Source of the DNA: Knufia peltigerae | Taxonomy: Eukaryota; Ascomycota; Eurotiomycetes; Chaetothyriales; Trichomeriaceae | Reading direction: 5' to 3' | Assembly (NCBI GenBank): GCA_030247855.1 | Contig: JAPDRN010000051.1 | Location: 1 to 64,000, forward strand | Length of the DNA stretch: 64,000 bases | Shown here: positions 1 to 10,221 of the stretch, piece after piece | How positions within the stretch are numbered: position 1 is the stretch's first letter | Layout of the letters: every line of letters begins with the position of its first letter | Translations under genes and position numbers: made by a program | Notes under the pieces: generated by a model | What the model saw: the letters and a program-made list of their open reading frames with translations, nothing else | What the model was told of the DNA's origin: nothing | The model's database searches: none

Positions 1-289
1 ATCTCATATTGTCACATTGGGTCGGTTCGAAGTGTTGGATGTTGCAAAAATTAAGGCTGTTACGGAATTTTGCAAAGGTCAGGTTCTGGTGCTGGTGCTG
101 AGGCTTGGTTGAAATTCACCAACGACATTTCTGGCCAATAATAGTTTCACGTGACTTCGCGTTGTCCATTCACTTACACATGAGTTCACTACTCAAACAG
201 TCCCTTGTCTTAACCTGCAAAAAAGTGAGCGCAGGAGATAAAATACAAAGAAATGGAACAAAAACCACACAAAAAAAAGCTTCATAGTC

Positions 290-377
290 TTCCGCATCGG
301 GGAATCGAACCCCGAGCTGCCGGGTAGAGGCTTTCTTAACTGAAAACCGGCGATGTTGACCGTTACACCAATGCGGA
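290..377 (-). tRNA. tRNA-Glu (TTC) with intron
   Basis: On the minus strand the sequence folds as a tRNA. The acceptor TCCGCAT pairs with ATGCGGA, the T arm is CGGGG TTCGATT CCCCG, and the anticodon stem GCCGG/CCGGC encloses a loop with anticodon TTC (positions 344-342). The loop is interrupted after the base next to the anticodon by a 16-nt intron at 325-340, in the canonical tRNA intron position. The mature length is about 72 nt, as expected for a type I tRNA. Confidence 0.95.
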
Positions 378-1448
378 TTGAACCAGATCCAACTGAAATT
401 TGTGGCAATTGTGATACATTTTTGGAGGTACTATCAATATATATTTGAGTTGTGTGGACGCTATGTGGGGTTGGTGCAAACTGAATCGTCCTTCACTGAG
501 CCGTGTGGCTTTTCAGCGCATTTTAGGTTAATAAGCGGCTGCTGTCTACGTCCACCGATACTACTGTACGGATGCCACTTTCGCAAGTGCGCATCTTCAC
601 TCAGGTTCTTCTTAAGTCTTCCTGTATGACAAACTATTCTTGAAGATGCATCATTGACATTGGGAAAGCCATCCGTCACAAATCATGGCAATTTGATTGT
701 TAGACGACATACGATCGTACCTTACGTTAGCGGTCAGCAGCCTGAAGTAATATCCATCCGGGCACCCTTCTTTGTAATCCGTACATCCTACGAGTGCTCG
801 TACAGTACTCCGTGAAAGAGGGACGGGATGGAACTGCTCGCAAGGTCTTTTGTTTGTTCCGGTCAAATCCCGCGGGTACCAACAGAGTAAAGTCAAACTC
901 CATCTAATTACTCCATAATTGATGAGTATCGTCTTTTTTACTCTGCGAAAAAAGAATCCCACATGAGTCTCCGTGTGCTTACCAAACTTGGCCGCATTAA
1001 ATTTAGATATCGAGGGAAACTTACCGCTCGGTCCAACTTGCAAGTCTTTCGTTGCGTTGCGTGGAAAGTTTCCACTCACAAGACCACGATCAAGCACAAT
1101 ATACAATAGTCCGAAGCCGCTAAATCCCTAAACAGTCTACCTCGACGGGTACCCAAGTAAGATATCTCAAATCATTCTACTCCGTACTGTAAGGATGCTC
1201 CGTACTTGACGTGCTTGAAGGGAACCAATGCACTCGTTAAAGTGGTACAATACTCGTACTCGTAGTAATAGCAGTATGACCGGCCGTTCCCCCAACGGTG
1301 ACATTGAGCGGTCGTTTTCCAATGAGACGACACAATCTAATCATTGAGCCGCATCCGCCAGCGTGGCCCTTTGCTATAGCAGAGGTACATTACAATATGG
1401 TAGACTAATTACGCATGCGTGTAGGCGTGTACGTGTCGACGAGGCTGG

Positions 1449-1472
1449 GTGTGTGTGTGTGCGCGCGCGTAC
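1449..1472. repeat. (GT)n(GC)n alternating tract
   Basis: About 24 bp of uninterrupted purine-pyrimidine alternation, GT units followed by GC units. Such tracts can adopt Z-DNA under supercoiling. No function is shown. Confidence 0.7.
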
Positions 1473-2412
1473 AACTCTACATTGATTCCAGACTCTTGAC
1501 CTAATCAACAATAGTCACCAGTGATTCGACCTGAGTGATGAGTGGTGGTAGTCACAATCACAACTTCAACCAAAGAAATATTGTAGTTCATACCAAGAAT
1601 ATGGGTTACACTCCAGCCAAGGAAACAGGAGTCAACAGGGAGGTCTTCTCTCTCGTCTCAAGGGGGGGAAGAATGTTTTCGAATCGTTTCATGACTTATA
1701 GCGAACCACTACGGAGTACTCATACCGAACAACATCGGTTTGATCTCCTTTTTTGCCTTCCCATGCTACAGATCAATCCAGCTCGCAAGCCCACCCCCGG
1801 GAAACGTGCGGCACAGCCCCCCACCGAAGGGGGACTATCGAAGTACGTCCCGTAGCCAGTAAGGCTTAGCTAAGTCAGAACCCTTTTCTCTCAATTCCAA
1901 CCCCTTTTCAGGGAACGCCATCGTGGTTTTGGACTGGCTCAATCGAGCCAAGCGAGTCCCTCAAAACGTTTCCAGTCTCGGATTCCAGTCGATGCGAGCC
2001 GACGGCGGTCCTATCATACAACAACCTACTACTTCTGTACAACTCCGTCTGAAGACGTCCCTAGTACCCCGTACTCGTGCGAGTATCCCATGTGTGTCCA
2101 GTCAGTGCACAAGTGTCCACACCCCTACTGGACTCACTTGCTCGTAACTCCGTTTGAATCTCTTCGAACGCGCCCGCCTTGACCCTAGCTAGTAACCACC
2201 ACTACTACTGAAAGGGTCACCCAGGATCACACTGACCAAGGTCACATTCTCTTCTTCTGGGCAGTCTCCGACAGTTGACGTTTGGGACCTAAATTTGGCA
2301 AATCCAAAACGTCCACGTCCCCTGTACGTACAGGGCCGATATACGGAGTCACCTTTCCGGCCTAGGTAAGCACGTCCCCTTTAATTGCACGGGTATGGCA
2401 GAACAGAAGCTG

Positions 2413-2420
2413 TATATAAG
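2413..2420 (+). promoter_or_regulatory. TATA box of the cupredoxin gene
   Basis: TATATAAG lies about 230 bp upstream of the ATG at 2651. It is followed by a pyrimidine- and CA-rich stretch typical of the 5' leader of a well-expressed fungal gene. Confidence 0.5.
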
Positions 2421-2650
2421 TAGGTAGTCGTGTCTCCTTACAGAAAAAGAGATTCTCACGCCTCAAAAAAACCCAAATAAAATCGCACGCAGCACACAAA
2501 CCTCCCATCATCTCCTTGCCTCTTGTGAACCCTGGTGGTCATTTTACGTTCCCCAAAGCTCCATTCTCAAAAGACAAACAAAACACAAACCTCACGACAA
2601 CCACCACCACTTAAAAATAATCATCAACACCCTCAACCGAACCGAACAAA

Positions 2651-3432
2651 ATGCATTCAGCAATCACTTCCGCCGCCTTCGTCCTTTCCGCCCTTACCTC
2701 GTCAGTCCTCGCGTCTCCTCAATACGGCGACTCGGGATCCTCCTCCACGATGAGCATGGGCATGTCTTCCGCGACGGCTTCCGCCTCTGGCTCCTCGTCC
2801 ACCGGTATCCACAACGTCAAGGTCGGTCCTGGCCTGACCTTCACCCCGGACACTGTCCAGGCCGCCGTCGGGGACTGGGTCGAGTTCACCTTCGGACAAG
2901 GCCACTCGGTCGCCCAGAGTTCCTTCGCCGCGCCCTGCGTGCCCACGGAGAACGGTTCGGCCGTCTACTCTGGCTTCCCCGACGACGGACAAGTCTGGCG
3001 CATCCAGATCAACAGCACCGATCCTCTGTGGCTGTACTGCTCCGCCAGTGGCCACTGTGAGGGCGGTATGGCCATGGTCGTGAACCCACCGTAAGTCCTC
3101 GGCTTCTCCCAACCCAAACTTGGGGACTTTTGCTGGTTCATATGCTGACTGCATGACACAGAAACAGCGCAAACACCCTCGACGCGTACAAGTCGGCCGC
3201 TCAAAACGCCCAAGGCTCGTCACCTGCCACGGTCCAAGGTGGTGTCTTTGGTGCCGCCACCGCCAATGGCTCATCCACCACGTCTGGCAGTGGATCGACC
3301 ACCTCTGCATCGGCCACTGGCTCGGGTTCTAGCGCGTCCACTACCGCCGGCAACGGAGCCGGATCTGTATCTGTCAAGAATGGACTCTTGCTCGCAGGTG
3401 CCATTGCTGCTGGTGTTGCTGCTGTTTTGTAG
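2651..3432 (+). CDS. secreted cupredoxin, probably GPI-anchored
   Basis: Two exons, 2651-3090 and 3162-3432, give 236 aa; the 71-nt intron runs GTAAGT to ACACAG. Residues 1-22 form a signal peptide (MHSAITSAAFVLSALTSSVL). A Ser-rich linker follows, then a plastocyanin-like domain at roughly residues 50-150. Candidate copper ligands are the His of GHSVAQSS and the Cys, His and Met of the YCSASGHCEGGM segment. The C-terminal third is Ser/Thr/Gly-rich and ends in a hydrophobic tail (GLLLAGAIAAGVAAVL), as in GPI-anchored wall proteins. Proteins of this family are extracellular and common in filamentous fungi; few have known roles, so copper binding, redox or wall function is inferred. The TATA box at 2413 suggests regulated, potentially strong expression. 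Confidence 0.88.
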
Positions 3433-4042
3433 TGACAGAAAAATTTGCTTAGTTGTTTTGAGGTACTTATTCTTTTGGGAGTGTGAGACGGCCTGGAGCA
3501 TATTTTATTAGATCTGTGCAGCATGATTTATTCAATGAATCAGAATATGCATATTTGCGTGCAAAACTTTTATCATCTGAAAAAAGAGAAATGTGATGTC
3601 TTGCTCGATTGTTTCACTCGTAGAGTGTGTATGAAGGACAACATGCTGCTAAATTCTGTTAAATTTGCCGAAAGGTGATGACACAGCAAATGATTGCATT
3701 CGTCAGTACTCTGTAGAAATGAGCCTTCTCAACGTCTTTGAATGATAGAGAGAGAGAGAGAATGTTGGTGTAGACGAAGTAAAGATACAAGTGGGTGGTA
3801 GATTGTCAGCGTAATCGACGAGGCTGAAAGAACAACCACGAGGCTGCGCCAAGCGTATTCTGATTCCCCACACTCCTCTACAAGTTACTGGTGCGGTATC
3901 TCCAAGCGTACTTGTAGGTACTCAGTTCTACGTTACATACTCATAAAACCACAAAAATATAGACAAACGACGCAGCTCCCCGTTTGTGAGAGGGACTGAC
4001 AGTGTCTAAATCGCCAGACTATTGAATTTCCTGGCGCCCACC
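3433..4042. other. intergenic region, no gene seen
   Basis: 3' flank of the cupredoxin gene and promoter of SRP19. It is AT-rich, with a short GA repeat at about 3746-3760. No further gene or RNA was recognised. Confidence 0.6.
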
Positions 4043-5008
4043 ATGTCTCACGCTCGAGTGGAAGAGCTGTCCGACTCGGATCCAGACATCGAAGACCCCT
4101 CCGACTTTCTCCCACAATCAGACAACCAGATCCTGCGCCCTGCAGCAGCCGCTGCCCCGACTCAACGCTCGTCATCCTCGACCTCTTCCTCCTCGAAACC
4201 ATCGCCTGTACCTTCAGGCACCCCCAACCCGACCCTCTTCCGCCCTCCACCTCCGACACCGCAGACGCAACAGCAGCAACAACAAACCAGAGAGAGCATC
4301 AAGACCTACCAATGCCTCTACCCGATCTACTTTGACAGCACGCGGACCAAGGCTCAGGGCCGGCGGGTGGGATCTAAGCTCGCCGTTCCCAACCCTCTGG
4401 CCTACAACCTGGTCATGGCCGCTCGAGACACTCTGGGCAGTACGGCGCTGCACGTCGCCTTCGAGCCGGACAAGACGCACCCCAAGGATTGGGCGAACCC
4501 GGGTCGGGTGAGGATTCAGCTGTTCGACAAGGACACACGGAGGCCCCTTCACCCTCAGATCAAAAACAAGGCTCACTTATACAGGGTGATTGGACAGTGG
4601 CTGAAGGACCACCCGACCTCCAAGGAAGACCCTCTCGAGTTGAGGATCCAAGGGTTGCCGGTCCCCGAGAATTTTGGCAAAGAAGAAATCCCAAAACCCA
4701 GAGGTTGGAAGATGGGTACGATCTTGCCCGTCCACTCTCCGGCCGTCAGTGGCGGGGGTGTGAGGGACGATTTCTTTAAAGAGGCGATGGAGGAAATGAG
4801 ACAGGCTCAAAGTGCGGGTCAATTACCTGGTGGCGCTGGTGGTGGTATGCCTGGTATGCCCGGCGGCGGTGGTATGCCGGACATGGCTGCCCTACAGAAC
4901 ATGATGAGTAGTATGGGTGGCATGGGAGGAATGCCTGGCCTCGGCGGAGGAGGAGGAGATTCAAGTGGCGGTGGTGGAAAGAAGAAAAAGGACAAGAAAA
5001 AGGGTTGA
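4043..5008 (+). CDS. sec65: signal recognition particle subunit SRP19 (Sec65)
   Basis: Intronless, 321 aa. The ATG at 4043 in context CACCATGT is chosen; the frame extends upstream only through a TTG at 4022. Residues 1-85 are acidic, Ser-, Pro- and Gln-rich. The SRP19 fold follows: the hallmark CLYPIYFDSTRT, then GRRV, a pattern that contacts the GGAG tetraloop of SRP RNA helix 6, and LYRVIGQWLKDHP near the domain end. The tail is rich in Gly and Met (GMPGMPGGGG repeats) and finishes with a Lys run. SRP19 binds SRP RNA in the nucleolus and primes SRP54 binding, serving co-translational targeting to the ER. Its 3' end faces that of the Hsp20 gene. Confidence 0.93.
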   Translation: MSHARVEELSDSDPDIEDPSDFLPQSDNQILRPAAAAAPTQRSSSSTSSSSKPSPVPSGTPNPTLFRPPPPTPQTQQQQQQTRESIKTYQCLYPIYFDSTRTKAQGRRVGSKLAVPNPLAYNLVMAARDTLGSTALHVAFEPDKTHPKDWANPGRVRIQLFDKDTRRPLHPQIKNKAHLYRVIGQWLKDHPTSKEDPLELRIQGLPVPENFGKEEIPKPRGWKMGTILPVHSPAVSGGGVRDDFFKEAMEEMRQAQSAGQLPGGAGGGMPGMPGGGGMPDMAALQNMMSSMGGMGGMPGLGGGGGDSSGGGGKKKKDKKKG

Positions 5009-5841
5009 TTCTGGCCAAAAAACAAAGCTGAAACGCATGACCGCACGACCCAAAAGGAAAACCAATATCAGTTGTTTGCATCACTTCCTTTGTCTCGGGG
5101 GAGATGGTTCGCCGTAGACTGTAAGCAAGTGTACCAGTAGGAAGACCTCCTTTATCTTCTCTAGAGTGCTCACCATGCCTGTCTCCATCCTCGAAGAAGA
5201 TCCCTTGTTTAGATGTGATGTTATTTCTTTTCTAGCTCATGCTTAATGACGAACGTGACTTTTATGCTGAATCTATTCATCTGATCATGGACATGACTTG
5301 ATCAACACCATTGTTATCTATGCTTACTATGTACTTTGGAGATGTTGTTTTTTGGAAGTGATTAGAAGACTGACATACGCGCGAAGATGTTAAATTTGAA
5401 AAAGAACGGGGAAAAGAGGAAAAACGATATACTTTGTGGAAAGAAGTAAAATGAAGATCTGGTATATATTAAAATTTTATATTTGATTATGTGTATGTAT
5501 ATAACTGAGTGTTTGTAATTCAGCGAGGGCCATCATGCCCTGCCGTTGTTTTTTTTTGGTTTGTTTGTATTTTATATACTATTTTTTTCGCCTGTACGGC
5601 CAACAGCTCGACACCGTAGATCATGATCTTTGTGGTGACACATGAACTTTCGTATATATTACTTGCATTTGCACTTGCACTTTTGTTTTCTTGTGCTGAA
5701 ATGAGAACACTCCAAGACGTCCCTCGAAAAAGAGAGGAAAAACCCATTCCCAAGAAATTTCCCTACATATCCTTTCATTCCTTCCTTAAACCTTGTGTGG
5801 GGTTTTGGTTTCCGTAAAACGTGTCGTCGTCGTTGTTGTTA
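5009..5841. other. convergent 3' intergenic region
   Basis: 833 bp between the stop codons of SRP19 (plus) and the Hsp20-family gene (minus). It is AT-rich with many short homopolymers, and only short random frames are present. Confidence 0.6.
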
Positions 5842-7566
5842 TTAGTCGACGTTGATCTTGACGTACTCGCCTTCATCGTCCGACCCTTCTTTTTCCCAAT
5901 CACTCATATGTTCTTCTTTTCCTTCATGAGCGTCGGTAGTAGTAGCCGCGGCCTCGTAACGAGGTAGAGTCTCGACCGTCTCGTTTGGGTGTTCAAAATC
6001 CAAAGTCGTAGAACGTTCGCGTTCCGCCTCGGCTTCCTTGCGCTTGCCGTTGGCATTGTTGCTACTGCTCATGGATGCCTTGGCAGGGTACGGCTGGACA
6101 GGGGGGGAGTTTGGTAGGTCCGTGTACGCGTCTTGCATCATTTGGTCATCTTCCCCTTGTTGTTCCTCGGCGTCAAAAAGAAGATCTCTCTCGTTGTCGT
6201 TGTTGTAGATATCCTCGGGATTCTCGACTGGAATCTCCGGCGAGGACGAGGCGACGTTGACCGATTTGCGCTCAAAGGCTTTGTCGACCTTTGGCACGCG
6301 GACGACGAGGACACCGTCGACCATTTTCGCGGTAATGCCTTGGACGTCGACCTTGGCGGGGTCTCTGGGAGTTCCGAGGCGGATGTTCTTTTCGAAAACT
6401 CCCGTCTCACGCTTTCTGCCGTCCACAACCAACTTGGTCATCATCTCCTCGTCGACACCGGGTCTGTGAACGACGCCAGTGATCCGGAGGGCCGAGTGTT
6501 CACCGTCATACTCGACGCCCAAGTCGGTCTTCTTGGCGCCAGGAAGTGAGAGGTGCATAACATACTCGTTGTCGGTTTCGAAAATGTCAGTTCTTGGTTC
6601 GAAGTCGGTGTCTCCCGACTGGGGCGACTTGAGACCCAAGCCTTCAGCGGCCGTGGAAAGATCGACGCCAATACGTTCTCCCAGATTGTTGAGGAAGGCG
6701 TTCAAGTCGAACCCTCCAGTGCGACCGTGGTGAGGATCAAATAGGGGGCCACCTCGTGAGTGGGGACCATGCGGATGGGGACCATGCGGATGGGGACCAT
6801 GCGGATGGGGACCATGAGGGTGATGATGATGTCCTCCTCGGCCACCGCGAGGACCGCCGCCCATGCCCCTTCCCATTCCCATGCCCATGCCCATAAATCC
6901 ACCTGGACCGCCAGGATATCCCGGAATGGGACCCCTGCTGCCCGCAGCCATGAATGGTGGAGGACCGAAAGTAGGACCGTTTCTCCAAGGGCCTCCAGGG
7001 GGCCCTCGGTTACGCCACCACCTGCCACCGAAAGGGGTCCAGTTGGTGTTGGTGTTGGGGTTGTTGTCTTTGTTTCTGTCGGTGTCGCTGGAGCTGGAAC
7101 AAGAACTTGAGCTCGAGGAAGAGCTTCGACTGCGGCGTCGACCTTTGCCGTGGCGACGATGGTGGTGATGGTGATGATGAGGTCGACCGTGACGGTTCTT
7201 AGCACGGCCAGGGCAGCCATTGTTGTCGTTGGTTTCGTTGCTGTTTTCGGCCTGGAAGGCATTTTCAAATCGTCCACGGCCACGGAACGGCATGCCTTGT
7301 TCGGATCGGACGGTAGAGGGATCAACCTCTGGTGGATCCTCGACATTCACATCGGCTTGCTTGCTTTTGGCATTGCCACTCGCCTCCGCCGCGGCAGCAG
7401 AGGCTGTATCCGGTGGCGGTCGAGTTTGTTCTCCGCCAGGTCGTTGAGGTCTAGCTGGAGGAGGAACGTTTTGGCCACGTTGAGCGAAGAAAGGGTGGTC
7501 TTCGAGACCGGCCACAAAGTCCCAGAAGGGATTTGGTGGCGGATTGAGGTAATAGATGGGAGGCAT
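5842..7566 (-). CDS. large Hsp20/alpha-crystallin family protein, His-rich
   Basis: Single exon, 574 aa from the ATG at 7566 (MPPIYYLNPPPNPFWDFVAG); the frame extends further 5' only through a TTG. The alpha-crystallin domain begins with PRTDIFETDNEYVMHLSLPG and ends with the VDGVLVVRVPK strand, at about residues 325-430, as in small heat shock proteins of the Hsp30 type. Ordinary fungal members are 150-250 aa. This one has a long N-terminal extension with RGG and Pro-rich parts, a run of eight His, a Ser run and a tandem HPHGP repeat, plus an acidic C-terminal tail. An ATP-independent holdase role in cytosol or condensates is inferred from the family; the extensions look disordered. The poly-His segments could bind metals (inference). 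Confidence 0.88.
   Translation of the reverse strand: MPPIYYLNPPPNPFWDFVAGLEDHPFFAQRGQNVPPPARPQRPGGEQTRPPPDTASAAAAEASGNAKSKQADVNVEDPPEVDPSTVRSEQGMPFRGRGRFENAFQAENSNETNDNNGCPGRAKNRHGRPHHHHHHHRRHGKGRRRSRSSSSSSSSCSSSSDTDRNKDNNPNTNTNWTPFGGRWWRNRGPPGGPWRNGPTFGPPPFMAAGSRGPIPGYPGGPGGFMGMGMGMGRGMGGGPRGGRGGHHHHPHGPHPHGPHPHGPHPHGPHSRGGPLFDPHHGRTGGFDLNAFLNNLGERIGVDLSTAAEGLGLKSPQSGDTDFEPRTDIFETDNEYVMHLSLPGAKKTDLGVEYDGEHSALRITGVVHRPGVDEEMMTKLVVDGRKRETGVFEKNIRLGTPRDPAKVDVQGITAKMVDGVLVVRVPKVDKAFERKSVNVASSSPEIPVENPEDIYNNDNERDLLFDAEEQQGEDDQMMQDAYTDLPNSPPVQPYPAKASMSSSNNANGKRKEAEAERERSTTLDFEHPNETVETLPRYEAAATTTDAHEGKEEHMSDWEKEGSDDEGEYVKINVD
6762..6820 (-). repeat. 15-bp coding minisatellite (HPHGP units)
   Basis: The plus-strand unit GGGGACCATGCGGAT occurs three times without change (6762-6806), followed by a diverged copy. 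Read on the minus strand it encodes HPHGP repeats inside the Hsp20-family protein. Because 15 bp is a multiple of 3, copy-number change keeps the frame. Confidence 0.9.
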
Positions 7567-8163
7567 TGTTTGAATAGAGGTAGAGATGAATAGATGGATA
7601 GAAAGGAAAGGGAAGTTCTCGTTCAAGCCACAAGAGAAGGGATGCAGACCTTATACCATGACTCCCCGCGATTAGGCAAACGTGTTTCCTCAGCGAGTGT
7701 CAAGACAAAGAGGCAACCAAGCAACGAATCAGACTCACCTAGAGACGAGGCGAGAAGGTGCTCGAACCGGGGGGATACCACACTACTATACACGAGTGAC
7801 GATGGGATTGGGTGAAATCATACAAGGCAAGACTGTAGCCACGCGGCCAGGGCCGTCACTATTTCACACATCATGATTTGAAGTTGTGGTGGTGGTTGTC
7901 GTTATTGCTTGGTGCCTGGACGGGGGAGGCGAAAGTGGCAAGGAGTGTGTTCGCCTCGGGCCTTGCGGAGTATGAGAGGAATCGGGGAAATCTAATGTCC
8001 GGACCGAGCGAGTTCACATGTTTGAACTTCACGGGGCCGACAGATTTTCATATTCCGACACCTACGGGCCGCAATCCGAGGCCCCATGCAGGTTTTCAAC
8101 AGGACCAAAAAAATGAAAAATTAACAAAAAAAAATTAACTCACGACGAATATCATGATAATGA
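7567..8163. other. upstream region of the Hsp20-family gene
   Basis: 597 bp between the Hsp20-family start and the tRNA-Leu 3' end. No convincing three-unit heat shock element was found by eye, and no gene. Confidence 0.5.
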
Positions 8164-8284
8164 TGATCAGAGTGGGATTCGAACCCACGCGGTTTTACCC
8201 ACAAGTAGGACTTCTTTGAACCCAAGAAGCTGTTGCTTCAGGTGTACCTGAAACTTGCGCCATAGACCACTCGGCCATCTGACC
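8164..8284 (-). tRNA. tRNA-Leu (CAG) with 39-nt intron
   Basis: Minus-strand type II tRNA. The acceptor GGTCAGA pairs with TCTGATC, there is a D arm with GGCC and TGGC, and the anticodon stem is CAAGT/ACTTG. The loop TTCAGG carries anticodon CAG at 8250-8248. A 39-nt intron lies at 8208-8246, a long variable arm follows, and the T arm is GTGGG TTCGAAT CCCAC. CUG is therefore read as leucine, the standard code. Confidence 0.94.
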
Positions 8285-8570
8285 GTCAATTGGCTTAATA
8301 TCTCGCCATGATTTAGGAGACAAAATTTGGGGCGAAAACTTATGATGTTTTCGCTTTTTCTCACTGTTCAGCATATCATTGTGGCTTTCTTCTCGCCGAC
8401 TCGAGGACCTCACTTACATTATTAACTCTAAATGACTTAATGAAAAGCCACAACAAGTGTATACCATGAATTATGTCTATTCTGCTATCTACTCCGTGGT
8501 TGTGCTAATCATCCTGGTGTAAGTTTCGAGTTTACGCCCGTCCTCCATTGGTAGCCAAAATCCAGGAGAG

Positions 8571-9761
8571 TCATCGCTCCAGTGACACAATCTTAATCTC
8601 TGTAGCCACTGAGTGGAAGAATCCACAATTTCGTAGACCGTCGGGTATGATACATGGGAGTTCAGAGACAATAAAGTCAAGTTCCTTGCAAATCTTCACA
8701 AAGTTTGCAAAAGTGTCGCTTCGTATCGTGGCGGAGATCAATATCTTTGTTTCGGGAAATGCGTCTTTTAGGGTCTTTAAGAGTTCGGCCAGAGGTCGCA
8801 GTATATCCGGATGATACGTGATATCTGCACCTACGATCAGACCGTAGCGTACACCAGACTGGTTGGCTTCCCTCAACAGTCGATCGATCTCCAATCCGTC
8901 CGTCCAGTCTAGTTGACGGACCTCGGGTGGAGTGTGGTCGTCCAGTGTGCCGTTCTCGACGTTGAGATCGACATTGTTCTGGAGACTTTCGCAGACGTGG
9001 CCGAGACCGTCGGTCGCCAGGACACCTGAGGCTTCGAGATGTCCGGCACAAAGAAGGGACAGAAGACCTGTCCCGGCTCCCAGTTCGAGCACGCCTTGAC
9101 GCCGTACGAGGTCCGGTCGCTCGACGGTCAGATACCACGCCAGATGTAGAGCCGCTTCCCACGTCCGGAGGCCGACATTGTTGCCTCTCGAGAGAAGGTT
9201 GCGCGCCTCCTTGATCAAGACCGGCCGGACGCCGTGCCGGTCGAGCGGCAACGGTGGAAAGTACGAGTGAACGTGCAGCTCTTGAGCTTCGTCAGACTCG
9301 TCTTGTTGCGGGATCGTCGTCAGGTAAGCCATATGCTCCATCAGCTGATCGGATACTTGCTGTGGTGGATTCAAAAAAGAAAAGTCAGTAGTTCGATGCT
9401 TGATTACAGGGCAGCCGCGCTTGAAAAACAAAACAAAACACCATCATGGACAGGGAGACAAGATGACGAGCAGCAGCTAGAGCAGCAATCGGAGCAAAAT
9501 ATAAAAGCCTACATCTTCTTCGGGGTCTTTGCATGACCTTTCGATCTCTTGAATGATATGCTTCAAGATTCTGGCCTGGTACCGAACAGGTGGTAGGAAT
9601 TTGTTCTGCTTGACGTCGAAGAAATACTTGAACAAACAATCCTGGACATCTTGGTTGACGAGAAGACTTCCGGGAGGATAATTGACATCGTTGATCACCT
9701 GCATGTATTGACGATAGAATTTGACCATCACAGGCTCGGTGCCCGCCTTGGTGATGTCCAT
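8571..9761 (-). CDS. efm3: eEF2-lysine methyltransferase Efm3 (FAM86 family)
   Basis: Two exons on the minus strand, 9761-9513 and 9359-8571, give 345 aa. The 153-nt intron has GTAGGC, branch CTACTGAC and CACCACAG. The ATG at 9761 (MDITKAGTEP) is preferred because FAM86 proteins start shortly before the FYRQYMQV segment seen here; an additional 5' exon cannot be excluded. The N-terminal FAM86 region contains PPVRYQARILKHII. The Rossmann methyltransferase domain has motif I LELGAGTGLLSLLCAG, RQLDWTDG, and GADITYHPDILRPL. Fungal and human relatives trimethylate a lysine of elongation factor 2. The gene diverges from eS24 across about 460 bp, so two translation genes share a promoter region. Confidence 0.85.
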
Positions 9762-10221
9762 GGTCCTTTTACACGTTTCGTGCAACTCGCGTGGAGTGGT
9801 TTGGAGGTGCAAAGATCCAGTCCACGTACGCAACAATATATGGTGCTGCGGCAAGCTTGTCGACTTGGTCCAGCATCTGGATTTTCTCCTCGAAAGAAGT
9901 ACCGGAAAAGATCTCACACAATTCTAGGCATATTCGTAACAAAGCCCTTCGAAGAACAATTTTCCATGTCCAGTCCCCAGTCCTGCCTGTAGAAATCATT
10001 CTCGGCCACATCTGGACTAGCGCACTTCCCGCCAAGTTTTCGCCAAGAAGCTCACACAATCTCTTTTGGACAGTGAACCCAAGAAGCCTTCGACGACCTC
10101 ACCCAGGCGCAGTCAAAAAGATCACCCTCGAAACCACCTCAACCGCACCTTCGACGGTCTTTTCAATTCCTTCCTTTGATTGCGAGTCATCCTCTCGTCT
10201 CACACACACAGATCCGCAATC
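9762..10221. promoter_or_regulatory. divergent promoter region efm3 / rps24
   Basis: 460 bp between the two start codons. Minus-strand frames at 9769-10059 remain open but do not match the known FAM86 N-terminus and are treated as non-coding. Confidence 0.5.

Larger units (their letters stand above)
378..2650. other. intergenic region, 2.3 kb, no gene seen
   Basis: All reading frames are short and none resembles a known protein. The stretch holds two copies of the 9-mer TACGGAGTA (1178-1186, reverse, and 1710-1718), an alternating GT/GC tract at 1449-1472 and, near the right end, the promoter and C-rich leader of the cupredoxin gene. Confidence 0.6.

Noticed and set aside
2702..3310. 202-codon minus-strand frame over the cupredoxin gene
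   Set aside because: Antisense shadow of a GC-biased coding sequence; its composition (Arg, Gly, His) is arbitrary, while the sense frame gives a known domain.
6762..6820. Short direct repeats as a CRISPR array
   Set aside because: Units are 15 bp without spacers, inside a coding sequence of a eukaryote.
9769..10059. Extra 5' exon of efm3 (minus frame containing LLRICLELCEIF)
   Set aside because: No splice joins it convincingly to the FAM86 part, and family proteins begin near the ATG at 9761.
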